Below are positions 8,080 through 14,685 of a stretch of DNA of 16,511 nucleotides, piece by piece; position 1 is the first letter of the stretch, and the number at the start of each line of letters is the position of its first letter. Position numbers and translations under genes: made by a program. The notes under the pieces are model-generated. The model saw nothing but the letters and a program-made list of their open reading frames with translations. It made no database searches and was not told the DNA's origin. Origin of the DNA: Pseudomonadota bacterium (GTDB lineage: Bacteria > Pseudomonadota > Alphaproteobacteria > Ferrovibrionales > Ferrovibrionaceae); assembly GCA_023433835.1 (NCBI GenBank), contig JAEYTW010000546.1:1-16511 (forward strand), in the 5' to 3' direction.

Positions 8080-8404
8080 CCGGCATGGTCCGCCGGGAGA
8101 CCACCCCGCGGGCCCGGTGGCGCCGCAGGCCAGGTCCTGGAAGGCCGCAAAGCCCCCGACCGCGGTGCCGCGCAGCTGCGGCGGCACCCGCCTGACCATC
8201 TCGCCCCCCATCGCCGGGAACACCATCGATCAGCCCAGCCCGGTCAGCAGCGCACCGGCATGGGTGAGGGGGGTGACAGGAAGGCGATCCCGGGACGACA
8301 TGAAGCGAGACCGCCGGCAGCGACATGGCGACGGCGAGATAGGACAGGAACAGTGCCGCCGTCAGGACGACGACGCGGCGATAGGCGATATCGGGCAGGT
8401 TCAC
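8026..8404 (-). pseudogene. MFS transporter remnant, internally deleted and frameshifted
   Basis: Beginning at a GTG (8402-8404), the frame encodes NLPDIAYRRVVVLTAALFLSY and AVAMSLPAVSLHVV, a typical first transmembrane helix of an MFS permease. A shifted frame then gives GIAFLS (8274-8291). This is followed directly by a late-MFS segment in the frame of HAGALLTGLG, interrupted by TGA (8230-8232) where a sense codon is expected, then SMVFPAMGGEMVRRVPPQLRG and GTAVGGFAAFQDLACGATGP (to about 8105). A further frameshift near 8100 leads to ADHAGYADVLLIGGLCATLG. Roughly the middle half of a transporter of about 400 aa is missing. The segments recall the YfcJ/YhhS-like MFS group, from memory. The 3' end runs into the amidotransferase gene on the opposite strand. 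No product is expected. Confidence 0.82.
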
Positions 8405-8474
8405 GCACTCCGCATGGCAGGCGCCCGGCAGCCGGGCGGGAGGGTCGATGCGTTGGTTGACGTGAACGCTTACG

Positions 8475-8490
8475 GCCGGATCGATCCGGC
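8475..8490 (-). terminator. Palindrome after the O-methyltransferase gene, possible terminator stem
   Basis: GCCGGATCGATCCGGC is a perfect 16-bp palindrome (6-bp stem, TCGA loop) starting 14 bp past the O-methyltransferase stop on the minus strand. No T-run follows, so intrinsic termination would be weak; it may instead be a binding site or chance. The rest of 8405-8503 contains TTGACGTGAACG (8457-8468), discussed as a finding, and no gene. Confidence 0.3.
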
Positions 8491-8503
8491 GGCAGGCCCG
8501 GCT

Positions 8504-9169
8504 TCAGCCGAGGCGGACGGTCAGCTCGACGTCGTCGGCAAACGCCACGGACAGATAGCCATTATCGGCCGAGCGTACGCGGTCGAGGTATTCGGGGCTG
8601 AAATCGGCGTTGTCGGCGACGATGACGGCGCCCGGGGCCAGGCGGGTTTCGACCAAAGCGAGGATGTCGGGATAGAGCGACTTGGCACCGTCGAGCAGCA
8701 GCAGGTCGATCGTTTCCGGCAGGTCGGCCGCGAGCGTCCGCAGCGCATCGCCCGCGCGGATCTCGACGAGGTCGATGAGGCCGCCGGCGGTCAGGTTCTC
8801 CCGGGCGCGGGCCACCTTGAACGGCTCGAACTCGGTGGTGATCAGCCGGCCGCCGCCGTTGTCGCGCAGGGCGGCTGCCAGATGCAGCGTCGAGATGCCG
8901 AACGACGTGCCGAACTCGACGATCGTCCGTGCCTTGGCCGCGCGCGCCAGCATGTAGAGCAGCCGGCCGGTCTCGGGCGAGACCGCCAGCGGGTCGCGCG
9001 ACAGCCGGCCGTAGAGTTCGCGATACGCAGTCTTGCTGCGCATCATCGCCATCCGCTGGTCGTCGGAAAGATCGGCGACCGCGGCTTCGGTCGCGGCCGA
9101 CGCCGCCTCGGCTTCCGCAAACAGCCGCGCCAGCAGGGCTGCGACGGGGTTGGTGGTCAATGTGTTCAT
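8504..9169 (-). CDS. Class I SAM-dependent O-methyltransferase (COMT-like family)
   Basis: A 221-aa protein that should transfer a methyl group from S-adenosylmethionine to a small hydroxylated, possibly catechol-like, substrate in the cytosol. Motif I is IVEFGTSFGIS (83-93), followed by the acidic ITTEFEP (110-116) that contacts the SAM ribose. IDLLLLDGAKSLYPDIL (154-170) holds the Asp160 expected to bind the metal, and APGAVIVADN (178-187) completes the Rossmann core. The N-terminal helical region (10-75) is typical of family 3 methyltransferases. GGAG lies 6 nt before the ATG. It diverges from the TetR-type gene across 93 bp, so it is a natural candidate target of that regulator. The substrate is not predictable. 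Confidence 0.85.
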   Translation of the reverse strand: MNTLTTNPVAALLARLFAEAEAASAATEAAVADLSDDQRMAMMRSKTAYRELYGRLSRDPLAVSPETGRLLYMLARAAKARTIVEFGTSFGISTLHLAAALRDNGGGRLITTEFEPFKVARARENLTAGGLIDLVEIRAGDALRTLAADLPETIDLLLLDGAKSLYPDILALVETRLAPGAVIVADNADFSPEYLDRVRSADNGYLSVAFADDVELTVRLG

Positions 9170-9218
9170 GCAGGTCTCCGGATCAGGATCGGCGCGTCAT
9201 TGCGCCTCGGCAAAAATA

Positions 9219-9232
9219 CGAATAATCATTCG
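9219..9232. promoter_or_regulatory. Candidate TetR-type operator
   Basis: CGAAT-AATC-ATTCG is a 5-bp inverted repeat in the only AT-rich part of the 93-bp gap between the divergent methyltransferase and TetR genes; ATTCG recurs at 9241-9245. Position and symmetry suit self-regulation and control of the divergent gene, but the arms are short and no clear promoter hexamers were identified. Confidence 0.35.
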
Positions 9233-9262
9233 CGTTTCCTATTCGCATTGACCGGCGGCCCG

Positions 9263-9889
9263 ATGACCCGACGACCAAGTGTCCGGATTTCCTCGCGAAA
9301 ACAGCCGCAGCAGGCGCGCTCCAACGACCTGGTCGCGGCCATTCTGGAAGCGGCTGTTCAGGTTTTGGCGGCCGAGGGCGCGCAGCGTTTCACGACATCG
9401 CGGGTGGCCGAGCGCGCCGGGGTCAGTGTCGGCTCGCTCTACCAGTATTTCCCCAACAAGGCGGCGATCCTGTTCCGGCTGCAGAACGACGAATGGCGCC
9501 AAACCGCCGAGATGCTGCGCGGGTTCCTCGACGATCCCGCCCGCCCGCCGCCCGCCCGCCTGCGCCGGCTGGTGCATGCCTTCATCCGCTCCGAGTGCGA
9601 CGAGGCCGCGCTGCGCGTGGCGCTCGACGATGCCGCGCCCCTCTACCGCGACGCGCCCGAGGCCCGCGCGGCACGCGAGGCCGGCGCCCGCACGATGCGG
9701 CGCTTCATCAGGGAGATGCTGCCCGATGCCTCGGCGGCAAGGCGCAAGCTCGCCGTCGAGCTGATCGGCACGACCTTGAGCGCCGTGGGCAAGCAGTTCT
9801 CCGGCGTGCCGCGCAAGCCGGCCGAAATCACGGCCTACGCCGATGCGATGGCCGACATGTTCTGCGCGTATCTGGAGCATCTGGCATGA
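9263..9889 (+). CDS. TetR/AcrR-family transcriptional regulator
   Basis: A 208-aa one-component repressor. The DNA-binding helix-turn-helix is at about 22-68: VAAILEAAVQVLAAEGAQRFTT then RVAERAGVSVGSLYQYFPNKAAIL, a near-perfect TetR_N match. The C-terminal part (75-208) is helical and would hold an unknown ligand. A basic, polar stretch of about 20 residues precedes the HTH. I took the ATG at 9263; there is no clear ribosome binding site, so a leaderless or weakly translated message is possible, and an in-frame TTG at 9248 is the only nearby alternative. The stop overlaps the MOSC gene start as ATGA, so regulator and MOSC protein are one translational unit. The divergent methyltransferase is a likely second target. 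Confidence 0.92.
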   Translation: MTRRPSVRISSRKQPQQARSNDLVAAILEAAVQVLAAEGAQRFTTSRVAERAGVSVGSLYQYFPNKAAILFRLQNDEWRQTAEMLRGFLDDPARPPPARLRRLVHAFIRSECDEAALRVALDDAAPLYRDAPEARAAREAGARTMRRFIREMLPDASAARRKLAVELIGTTLSAVGKQFSGVPRKPAEITAYADAMADMFCAYLEHLA

Positions 9890-10575
9890 CCGTCCTCGAC
9901 AGCTTGCGCATCGGCCGGCCGGTGCCGTTCGGCCCGCGCGACGACCGCTCCAGCATCGGCACGCGGGCGACGACGGACGCACCGGTCATGGCCGGGCCGA
10001 CCGGCCTCGTCGGCGACGCGGTCGGCGATATCAGGCTGCATGGCGGGCCGGACAAGGCGATCCACCATTATCCCGCCGGGCATTACGCGGCCTGGACGGC
10101 CGAGCTGCCCGACATCGCCGGCCGCTTCCTGCCCGGCGCCATGGGCGAGAATTTCTCTGCGTCCGGCCTGACCGAGGCCGATGTCTGCTTAGGCGATCGT
10201 TTCCGGCTGGGGCAGGCATTGCTCGAGCTGTCGCAGTCGCGCCAGCCCTGCTGGAAACTCAATCACCATTTCGGCGTGCCCGACATGGCGCGGCGGGTGC
10301 AGGACAGCGGCCGCACCGGCTGGTACTGGCGGGTGATCGAGCCGGGCCTGGTCGCGGCCGGCGACAGGTTCGACCTGGCGGCGCGGCCCAGTCCCGGCTG
10401 GACGCTGGCCCGGGTGCGGCGCCTGCTCTACGTCGATACGCTCGATCGCGCGGTCCTGAGCGAATTCCTGTCCCTGCCGGGCCTGACGCCGTCCTGGGCC
10501 AGGCTCGCCACCCGTCGGCTTGAGACCGCGGCCGTCGAGGACTGGAGCCTGCGCCTCGATGGTCAGAGCAGGTAG
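9886..10575 (+). CDS. MOSC-domain protein, YiiM-like
   Basis: MOSC domains bind the molybdenum cofactor; YiiM in E. coli reduces N-hydroxylated base analogues such as 6-hydroxylaminopurine. This 229-aa protein matches the YiiM layout: a MOSC domain at about 30-165 with VGDIRLHGGPDKAIHHYP (46-63), GAMGENFSASGL (84-95) and QSRQPCWKLN (117-126), whose Cys122 is the expected molybdenum ligand. A C-terminal three-helix '3-alpha' domain (about 172-225) follows. It starts inside the TetR stop (ATGA). Its last 13 bases overlap the end of the convergent AEC carrier gene. The coupling suggests that the TetR ligand may be a substrate or stress signal linked to this enzyme, which is inference only. Confidence 0.9.
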   Translation: MTVLDSLRIGRPVPFGPRDDRSSIGTRATTDAPVMAGPTGLVGDAVGDIRLHGGPDKAIHHYPAGHYAAWTAELPDIAGRFLPGAMGENFSASGLTEADVCLGDRFRLGQALLELSQSRQPCWKLNHHFGVPDMARRVQDSGRTGWYWRVIEPGLVAAGDRFDLAARPSPGWTLARVRRLLYVDTLDRAVLSEFLSLPGLTPSWARLATRRLETAAVEDWSLRLDGQSR

Positions 10576-11438
10576 AGCAGTACCAGCGGGATGGTGAAGA
10601 AGGCCAGCGTCGTCGAGATTACCACCATCGAGGCGATGTCGTCGGGCCGCTGCTGGTAGCGCAGGGCGAAGACGTAGGAATAGACCGCCACCGGCATCGA
10701 GGCCTGCAGGGTCAGGACCTTGCCGGCCAAAGGCGGCAGGCCCAGCGCCCAGGCGGCGGTGACGCCGACCGAGAAGCCCAGCGCGATGCGGAACACCGAC
10801 AGGCCCAGCGCCCGCTTCAGCCCGGAAATCTTGAGGTTGGCGAGCGAGACGCCGAGCATCAGCAGCATCAGCGGGATGGTCAGCCCGCCCAGCAGCTGGG
10901 TGGTGTTGGCGATCCAGTCGGGCACGTGCAGCTGGAAGCCGACCACCACGGCGCCGGCCAGCGCCGCCGGCAGGATCGGCGAGCGCAGCACGGCGCCGAG
11001 CTGGGCGCGGCCGGCGACGGCCAGCTGGCCGACGGTGAAGTTCAGGATCGAAGTGACGGTGAAATGGGCGATGCCCATCGCCAGCCCTTCCTTGCCGAAG
11101 GCGAACAGGGCCAGCGGCAGGCCCATGTTGCCGGTATTGGCGAAGGTCAGCGGCGACAGATAAGGCTGGATCGGCTGGCGGGCGATCTTCAGGCCGATAT
11201 AGGCGACGATCAGGAAGCCCGCCGTGGCGACCAGCGTGCCGCCGGCCATGGTGAAGATCAGCGCCGGATCGGCCTCGGTCTTGGCCAGCGTCGAGAAGAC
11301 GAGGCAGGGCGTGCCGATATTGGAGACGATCTGGCCGACGAAGGCGGTGTCGAAGACCCGCTTCGATCTCGCCCAGTAGAAACCGATGCCCGCGGCGACC
11401 AGCACCGGGGCGATGATGGCGAAAAGCTGGGCGATCAT
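10563..11438 (-). CDS. AEC-family (auxin efflux carrier-like) transporter
   Basis: A 291-aa integral inner-membrane protein with about ten hydrophobic segments, the layout of the auxin efflux carrier family (Pfam Mem_trans), whose bacterial members export or import small organic acids. Characteristic pieces are GTPCLVFSTLAK in the first half, the conserved FANTGNMGLPLALFAFG, and the second-half counterpart TIPLMLLMLGVSLANL. The protein ends in a hydrophobic FFTIPLVLLYLL. The ATG (11436-11438) overlaps the stop of the CorC-like gene as ATGA, so translation is coupled. It converges on and overlaps the MOSC gene by 13 bp. Substrate unknown; its place in an aroKB transcription unit may be incidental. 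Confidence 0.9.
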   Translation of the reverse strand: MIAQLFAIIAPVLVAAGIGFYWARSKRVFDTAFVGQIVSNIGTPCLVFSTLAKTEADPALIFTMAGGTLVATAGFLIVAYIGLKIARQPIQPYLSPLTFANTGNMGLPLALFAFGKEGLAMGIAHFTVTSILNFTVGQLAVAGRAQLGAVLRSPILPAALAGAVVVGFQLHVPDWIANTTQLLGGLTIPLMLLMLGVSLANLKISGLKRALGLSVFRIALGFSVGVTAAWALGLPPLAGKVLTLQASMPVAVYSYVFALRYQQRPDDIASMVVISTTLAFFTIPLVLLYLL

Positions 11439-12757
11439 ATGCCGGGATCCGTATCGTCGTCCTCGTCGCCGCGCCGCGGCGGCTGGGGGGTCAGGCGAAG
11501 CTGGGTGATCTGGTTGCGCTGGCGGCGCAGCACTTCGAAGCGCATGCGGTGGAAGACGAAGCTCTGCCCAGGATGGGGGATCATCCGCGCCTCGTGGATG
11601 ACGAGGCCGGCGACCGTCGTCGCCTCCTCGTCGGGCAGGTCCCAGTCGAACTGGCGGTTGAGGTCGCGGATCGTCACCGTGCCGTCGACGAGATAGCTGC
11701 CCTGGCCCTCGTCCTTGACGCCGAGGACCGGCTTGTCGTGCTCGTCGTCGATGTCGCCGACGATCTCCTCGATGATGTCCTCGAGCGTGATCAGCCCCAT
11801 CAGCGTGCCGTATTCGTCGACCACCAGGGCGAAATGGACGCGGCGCTGGCGGAAGGCGGTCAGCTGGTCGGCGAGCCGCGTGGTATCGGGCACGAACCAG
11901 GGTTCGACCATCACCTTGCCGAGGTCGACGCGCTCGGGGTCGAATTCGACGGCGGCGAGCGCGCGCAGCAGGTCCTTGGCATGCAGCACGCCGACGATGT
12001 TGTCGGGCGTGCCGCGCCACAGGGGCAGGCGGGTATGGGGCATCGCCAGCACCTGGGTGACCAGCGCGCGGGCCGGGCGATCGGCATCGAGCGTCACCAT
12101 CGCCTTGCGATGGACCATGACGTCGGCGATGGTGACGTCGCCCAGGGCCAGGATCGAGCCCATCATGTCGCGCTCGTGCTTGACCAGCGCGCCTTCCTTG
12201 ACCTTGAGGTCGAAGGACGAGCGCAGCTCCTGCGCGGCCGAGACCTGGGCGCGCTTGCGGCCAGAACCGACCAGGCGCAGCATCAGTCTTGCCAGGAAAT
12301 CGACGACGGTGACCAGCGGCCCCAGCACGGTCAGGACCGAGCGTACCAGCGGGGCGGCGAACAGCGCGACGCGTTCGGGATAGTTGATCGCGTAGGTCTT
12401 GGGCAGCACCTCGCCGAACACCACGACCAGCACGGTGATGCCCGCGGTGGCATAGGCGACGCCGGCATCGCCGAACGTGTGCACCAGCACCGAGGTGGTG
12501 AGCGACGAGGCCAGGATGTTGACCAGGTTGTTGCCGATCATCAGCCCGCCCAGCAGCCGGCCCTTGTTCTCGCGCAGCCGTTCGGCGATGCGGGCGCGGC
12601 GGTTGCCGGCGCGTTCGAGATGATGCAGCAGCGGCTTGGAGGCCGCGGTCAACCCGGTTTCGGACGAGGCGAAGAAGGCCGAGCAGATCAGCAGGCCGAC
12701 GACGATCGCCGCCGTCACCCAGGGGTCGTCGAAGCCGATGCCTAGGTCGACGTCCAT
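11435..12757 (-). CDS. HlyC/CorC-family protein with DUF21 (CNNM) and CBS domains
   Basis: A 440-aa inner-membrane protein of the CNNM/CorB-CorC group, linked in characterised members to Mg2+ (or Co2+) export. Order of domains: a DUF21/CNNM transmembrane domain at about 12-190 with CSAFFASSETGLTAASK (25-41), GNNLVN (75-80) and VFGEVLPKTYA (113-123); a CBS pair at about 208-335 with LPLWRGTPDNIVGVLHAKDLL (first) and VVDEYGTLMGLITLEDIIEEIVG (second); and a CorC_HlyC domain at about 350-422. The C-terminus is acidic (GDEDDDTD). The gene begins 4 bp after the aroKB stop and overlaps the AEC gene by 4. The aroK-aroB-CorC order is common in Alphaproteobacteria, from general knowledge, and supports the start chosen here; no strong ribosome binding site is visible. 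Confidence 0.93.
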   Translation of the reverse strand: MDVDLGIGFDDPWVTAAIVVGLLICSAFFASSETGLTAASKPLLHHLERAGNRRARIAERLRENKGRLLGGLMIGNNLVNILASSLTTSVLVHTFGDAGVAYATAGITVLVVVFGEVLPKTYAINYPERVALFAAPLVRSVLTVLGPLVTVVDFLARLMLRLVGSGRKRAQVSAAQELRSSFDLKVKEGALVKHERDMMGSILALGDVTIADVMVHRKAMVTLDADRPARALVTQVLAMPHTRLPLWRGTPDNIVGVLHAKDLLRALAAVEFDPERVDLGKVMVEPWFVPDTTRLADQLTAFRQRRVHFALVVDEYGTLMGLITLEDIIEEIVGDIDDEHDKPVLGVKDEGQGSYLVDGTVTIRDLNRQFDWDLPDEEATTVAGLVIHEARMIPHPGQSFVFHRMRFEVLRRQRNQITQLRLTPQPPRRGDEDDDTDPGI

Positions 12758-12761
12758 CGGA

Positions 12762-14429
12762 TCAGGCGGCCACCGCCTCGTCGAGCAGCGCCCGCACGGC
12801 GCCGGGATCGACCTCGCGGGTCAGGAAGGCCTGGCCGAGGCCGCGGGCCAGCACGAAGGTGATGCGGCCGTCGGCGACCTTCTTGTCCTGCTGCATATGA
12901 TGCCACAAGGCTTCGCCGGTCAGGGCCAGGCCCTGGCCGGGGATGTCGCGCGGGCTGGTCGGCAGGCCGATCGCGGCGAGATGGCGCCGGGCCCGCTCGG
13001 CATCCTCGCGCGGGCAGAGACCCAGCCGGGCCGACAGCTCGAAGGCCAGGCACATGCCGATCGCCACCGCCTCGCCGTGCAGGAGGCGGTCGGAAAAGCC
13101 GGTCTCGGCCTCCAGCGCGTGGCCGAAGGTATGGCCGAGATTGAGCAGCGCGCGGTCGCCGTTCTCATGCTCGTCGGCGGCGACGATGCGCGCCTTGTGA
13201 CGGCAGGAGGTGACGACCGCCTGGCGGCGGGCGGCGGCGTCGCCGGCGATGACGGCCTCGCCGTGGCGCTCCAGCCAGGCGAAGAACGCGGCATCGCCGA
13301 GCAGGCCGTATTTCGCGACTTCGGCGTAGCCCGCCAGCAGGTGCCGGCGGGGCAGGCTGTCGAGCACCGCGGTATCGGCCAGCACCAGCTTGGGCTGATG
13401 GAAGGCGCCGACCAGGTTCTTGCCCTTGCGGGCGTTGATCGCGGTCTTGCCGCCGACCGAGGAATCGACCTGGGCCAGCAGGGTCGTCGGCACCTGGATG
13501 AAATCGAGGCCGCGGCGCAGGATCGCCGCGGCAAAACCGGTGAGGTCGCCGATGACGCCGCCGCCCAGCGCGACGATCGCCTCGCGCCGCTCGACCTTCA
13601 GGTCGATCAGCCGGTCGCAGAGCTGTTCCAGCCGGGCGAAGCTCTTGGTTTCCTCGCCGGGCGGCAGGATCACCGCCTCGCAGCCCAGGCCCTCGGCGGC
13701 GAGCGACGAGCGCAAAGCAGGCAGATGCAATTCGGCCACCGTCTCGTCGGTGACGACCACGGCGCGGCCCTTGAGGTAGCGCTTCATCCGATGGCCGGCA
13801 TCGGCAATCAGCCCGCGGCCGACCAGGATGTCGTAGGAACGGCCCGCCAGTTCGACCGGCACGGTCTCCACCTGGGTTTCGACCTCGCCGCCCCCTAGGC
13901 GGGCGACGATCGCCTCGACCACCCGCTCGTGCGGGCCGTCATGGCTTTCGACCGTCAGGTCGGCCTCGGCATAGACCGGATAACGCATGTCCATCAGCCG
14001 TTTCAGCGTGGTGGAGAGATCGCTGCCCTGGTTCAGCAGCGGGCGGTGGGTGCGCCGGGCGCAGCGGCGGACCAGCACGTCGAGCTCGGCCTTCAGCCAG
14101 ACCGACCGGCCGCGCTGGCGCACCAGCCGCCGGGTCTCGGGGTCCATGAAGGCGCCGCCGCCGGTGGCCAATACTTTCGGCGGGCCGTCCAGCAGGCGGG
14201 CGATCACTTTCCGTTCACCCTCGCGGAAGTGCGGCTCGCCGTGCTGGGCGAAGATTTCGGCGATCGTCATCCCGGCCGCCGCCTCGATTTCGGTATCGGC
14301 GTCGACGAAGGGCAGGCCCAGGCGCTGGGCCAGGCGCTTGCCGACCGAGGATTTGCCGGCGCCCATCAGCCCGACCAGGACGATGGAACGGTCGATCGGC
14401 GGCAGGGCGGCGGGAAACGGCGTGATCAT
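12762..14429 (-). CDS. aroKB: Bifunctional shikimate kinase / 3-dehydroquinate synthase (fused AroK-AroB)
   Basis: One 555-aa frame carries two shikimate-pathway enzymes. Residues 12-178 are shikimate kinase (step 5): P-loop GLMGAGKSS (20-28), VDADTEIE with Asp43/Asp45, HFREGERKV (67-75), ATGGGAF (88-94) and RTHRPLL (126-132). Residues about 190-550 are NAD-dependent, metal-bound 3-dehydroquinate synthase (step 2): ILPPGEETKSF (254-264), ALGGGVIGDLTGFAA (287-301), LLAQVDSSVGGKTAIN (317-332), AEVAKYG (369-375), LNLGHTFGHALE (429-440) and LLHGEAVAIG (449-458). The linker is only about 12 residues. In most bacteria these are two adjacent genes; fused versions exist. A TAG one base out of frame lies exactly at the junction (13895-13897), and GTG codons at 13869-13871 and 13860-13862 could be internal starts. 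The ATG at 14427-14429 has no clear ribosome binding site. Confidence 0.92.
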   Translation of the reverse strand: MITPFPAALPPIDRSIVLVGLMGAGKSSVGKRLAQRLGLPFVDADTEIEAAAGMTIAEIFAQHGEPHFREGERKVIARLLDGPPKVLATGGGAFMDPETRRLVRQRGRSVWLKAELDVLVRRCARRTHRPLLNQGSDLSTTLKRLMDMRYPVYAEADLTVESHDGPHERVVEAIVARLGGGEVETQVETVPVELAGRSYDILVGRGLIADAGHRMKRYLKGRAVVVTDETVAELHLPALRSSLAAEGLGCEAVILPPGEETKSFARLEQLCDRLIDLKVERREAIVALGGGVIGDLTGFAAAILRRGLDFIQVPTTLLAQVDSSVGGKTAINARKGKNLVGAFHQPKLVLADTAVLDSLPRRHLLAGYAEVAKYGLLGDAAFFAWLERHGEAVIAGDAAARRQAVVTSCRHKARIVAADEHENGDRALLNLGHTFGHALEAETGFSDRLLHGEAVAIGMCLAFELSARLGLCPREDAERARRHLAAIGLPTSPRDIPGQGLALTGEALWHHMQQDKKVADGRITFVLARGLGQAFLTREVDPGAVRALLDEAVAA

Positions 14430-14469
14430 GATCCGTTGACATAGCCTATGACGGCGCGGACGCCAATCG

Positions 14470-14498
14470 TTGTCAGCGCGGCGGCACCCGACTAGACT
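14470..14498 (+). promoter_or_regulatory. Promoter candidate for the membrane protein / secreted protein / recombinase unit
   Basis: TTGTCA (14470-14475), a 17-bp spacer, then TAGACT (14493-14498): 5/6 and 4/6 matches to the sigma-70 consensus with ideal spacing, about 45 bp upstream of the 14545 ATG. It sits in the 115-bp gap diverging from aroKB. A TTGACA at 14436-14441 has no matching -10. Confidence 0.5.
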
Positions 14499-14544
14499 CA
14501 GGGCGCCCCCGACTCTCCCCGACACATTCTCGAGTAGCGAACGC

Positions 14545-14685
14545 ATGCGGCGCAGCCACCTGATCATCATCCTTGTCGTGCTGCTGGCGCTGGTCGCCGG
14601 CGCCGGCGTGCTCGGCACCCTGCCGCTTCCGGCGCCGACCCAGAAGGTAGAGAAAGTGATCCCCGATGACCGCATCGGCAAGTAA
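14545..14685 (+). CDS. Small membrane-anchored protein, 46 aa
   Basis: Starts MRRSH, continues with a long hydrophobic helix (LIIILVVLLALVAGAGVLG, 6-24) and ends in a polar tail LPLPAPTQKVEKVIPDDRIGK (26-46). The Arg-Arg before the helix and lack of a cleavage site suggest an uncleaved signal anchor with the tail in the periplasm. I recall tails of the form PAPT-VEKV-PDDR in short alphaproteobacterial hypothetical proteins located beside xerD-linked genes, with no known function. Its last 20 bases overlap the start of the 595-aa secreted protein gene, which argues for coupled expression and perhaps a shared role in the envelope. No strong ribosome binding site is visible; a TTG-initiated longer version from 14470 would overlap the promoter and is unlikely. 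Confidence 0.78.
   Translation: MRRSHLIIILVVLLALVAGAGVLGTLPLPAPTQKVEKVIPDDRIGK

Noticed and set aside
7327..8226. Minus-strand open frame of about 300 codons across the amidotransferase gene
   Set aside because: Only its first 50 or so residues (VFPAMGGEMVRRVPPQ...) are genuine MFS-derived sequence; the rest is antisense of the amidotransferase.
7910..9262. Very long open frame running into the TetR gene from upstream
   Set aside because: The upstream part is antisense to the methyltransferase and pseudogene; TetR family homology begins only after the ATG at 9263.
11549..13898. Long plus-strand open frames opposite the CorC-like and aroKB genes
   Set aside because: Low-complexity antisense frames with no motifs; the opposite strand has strong family signatures.
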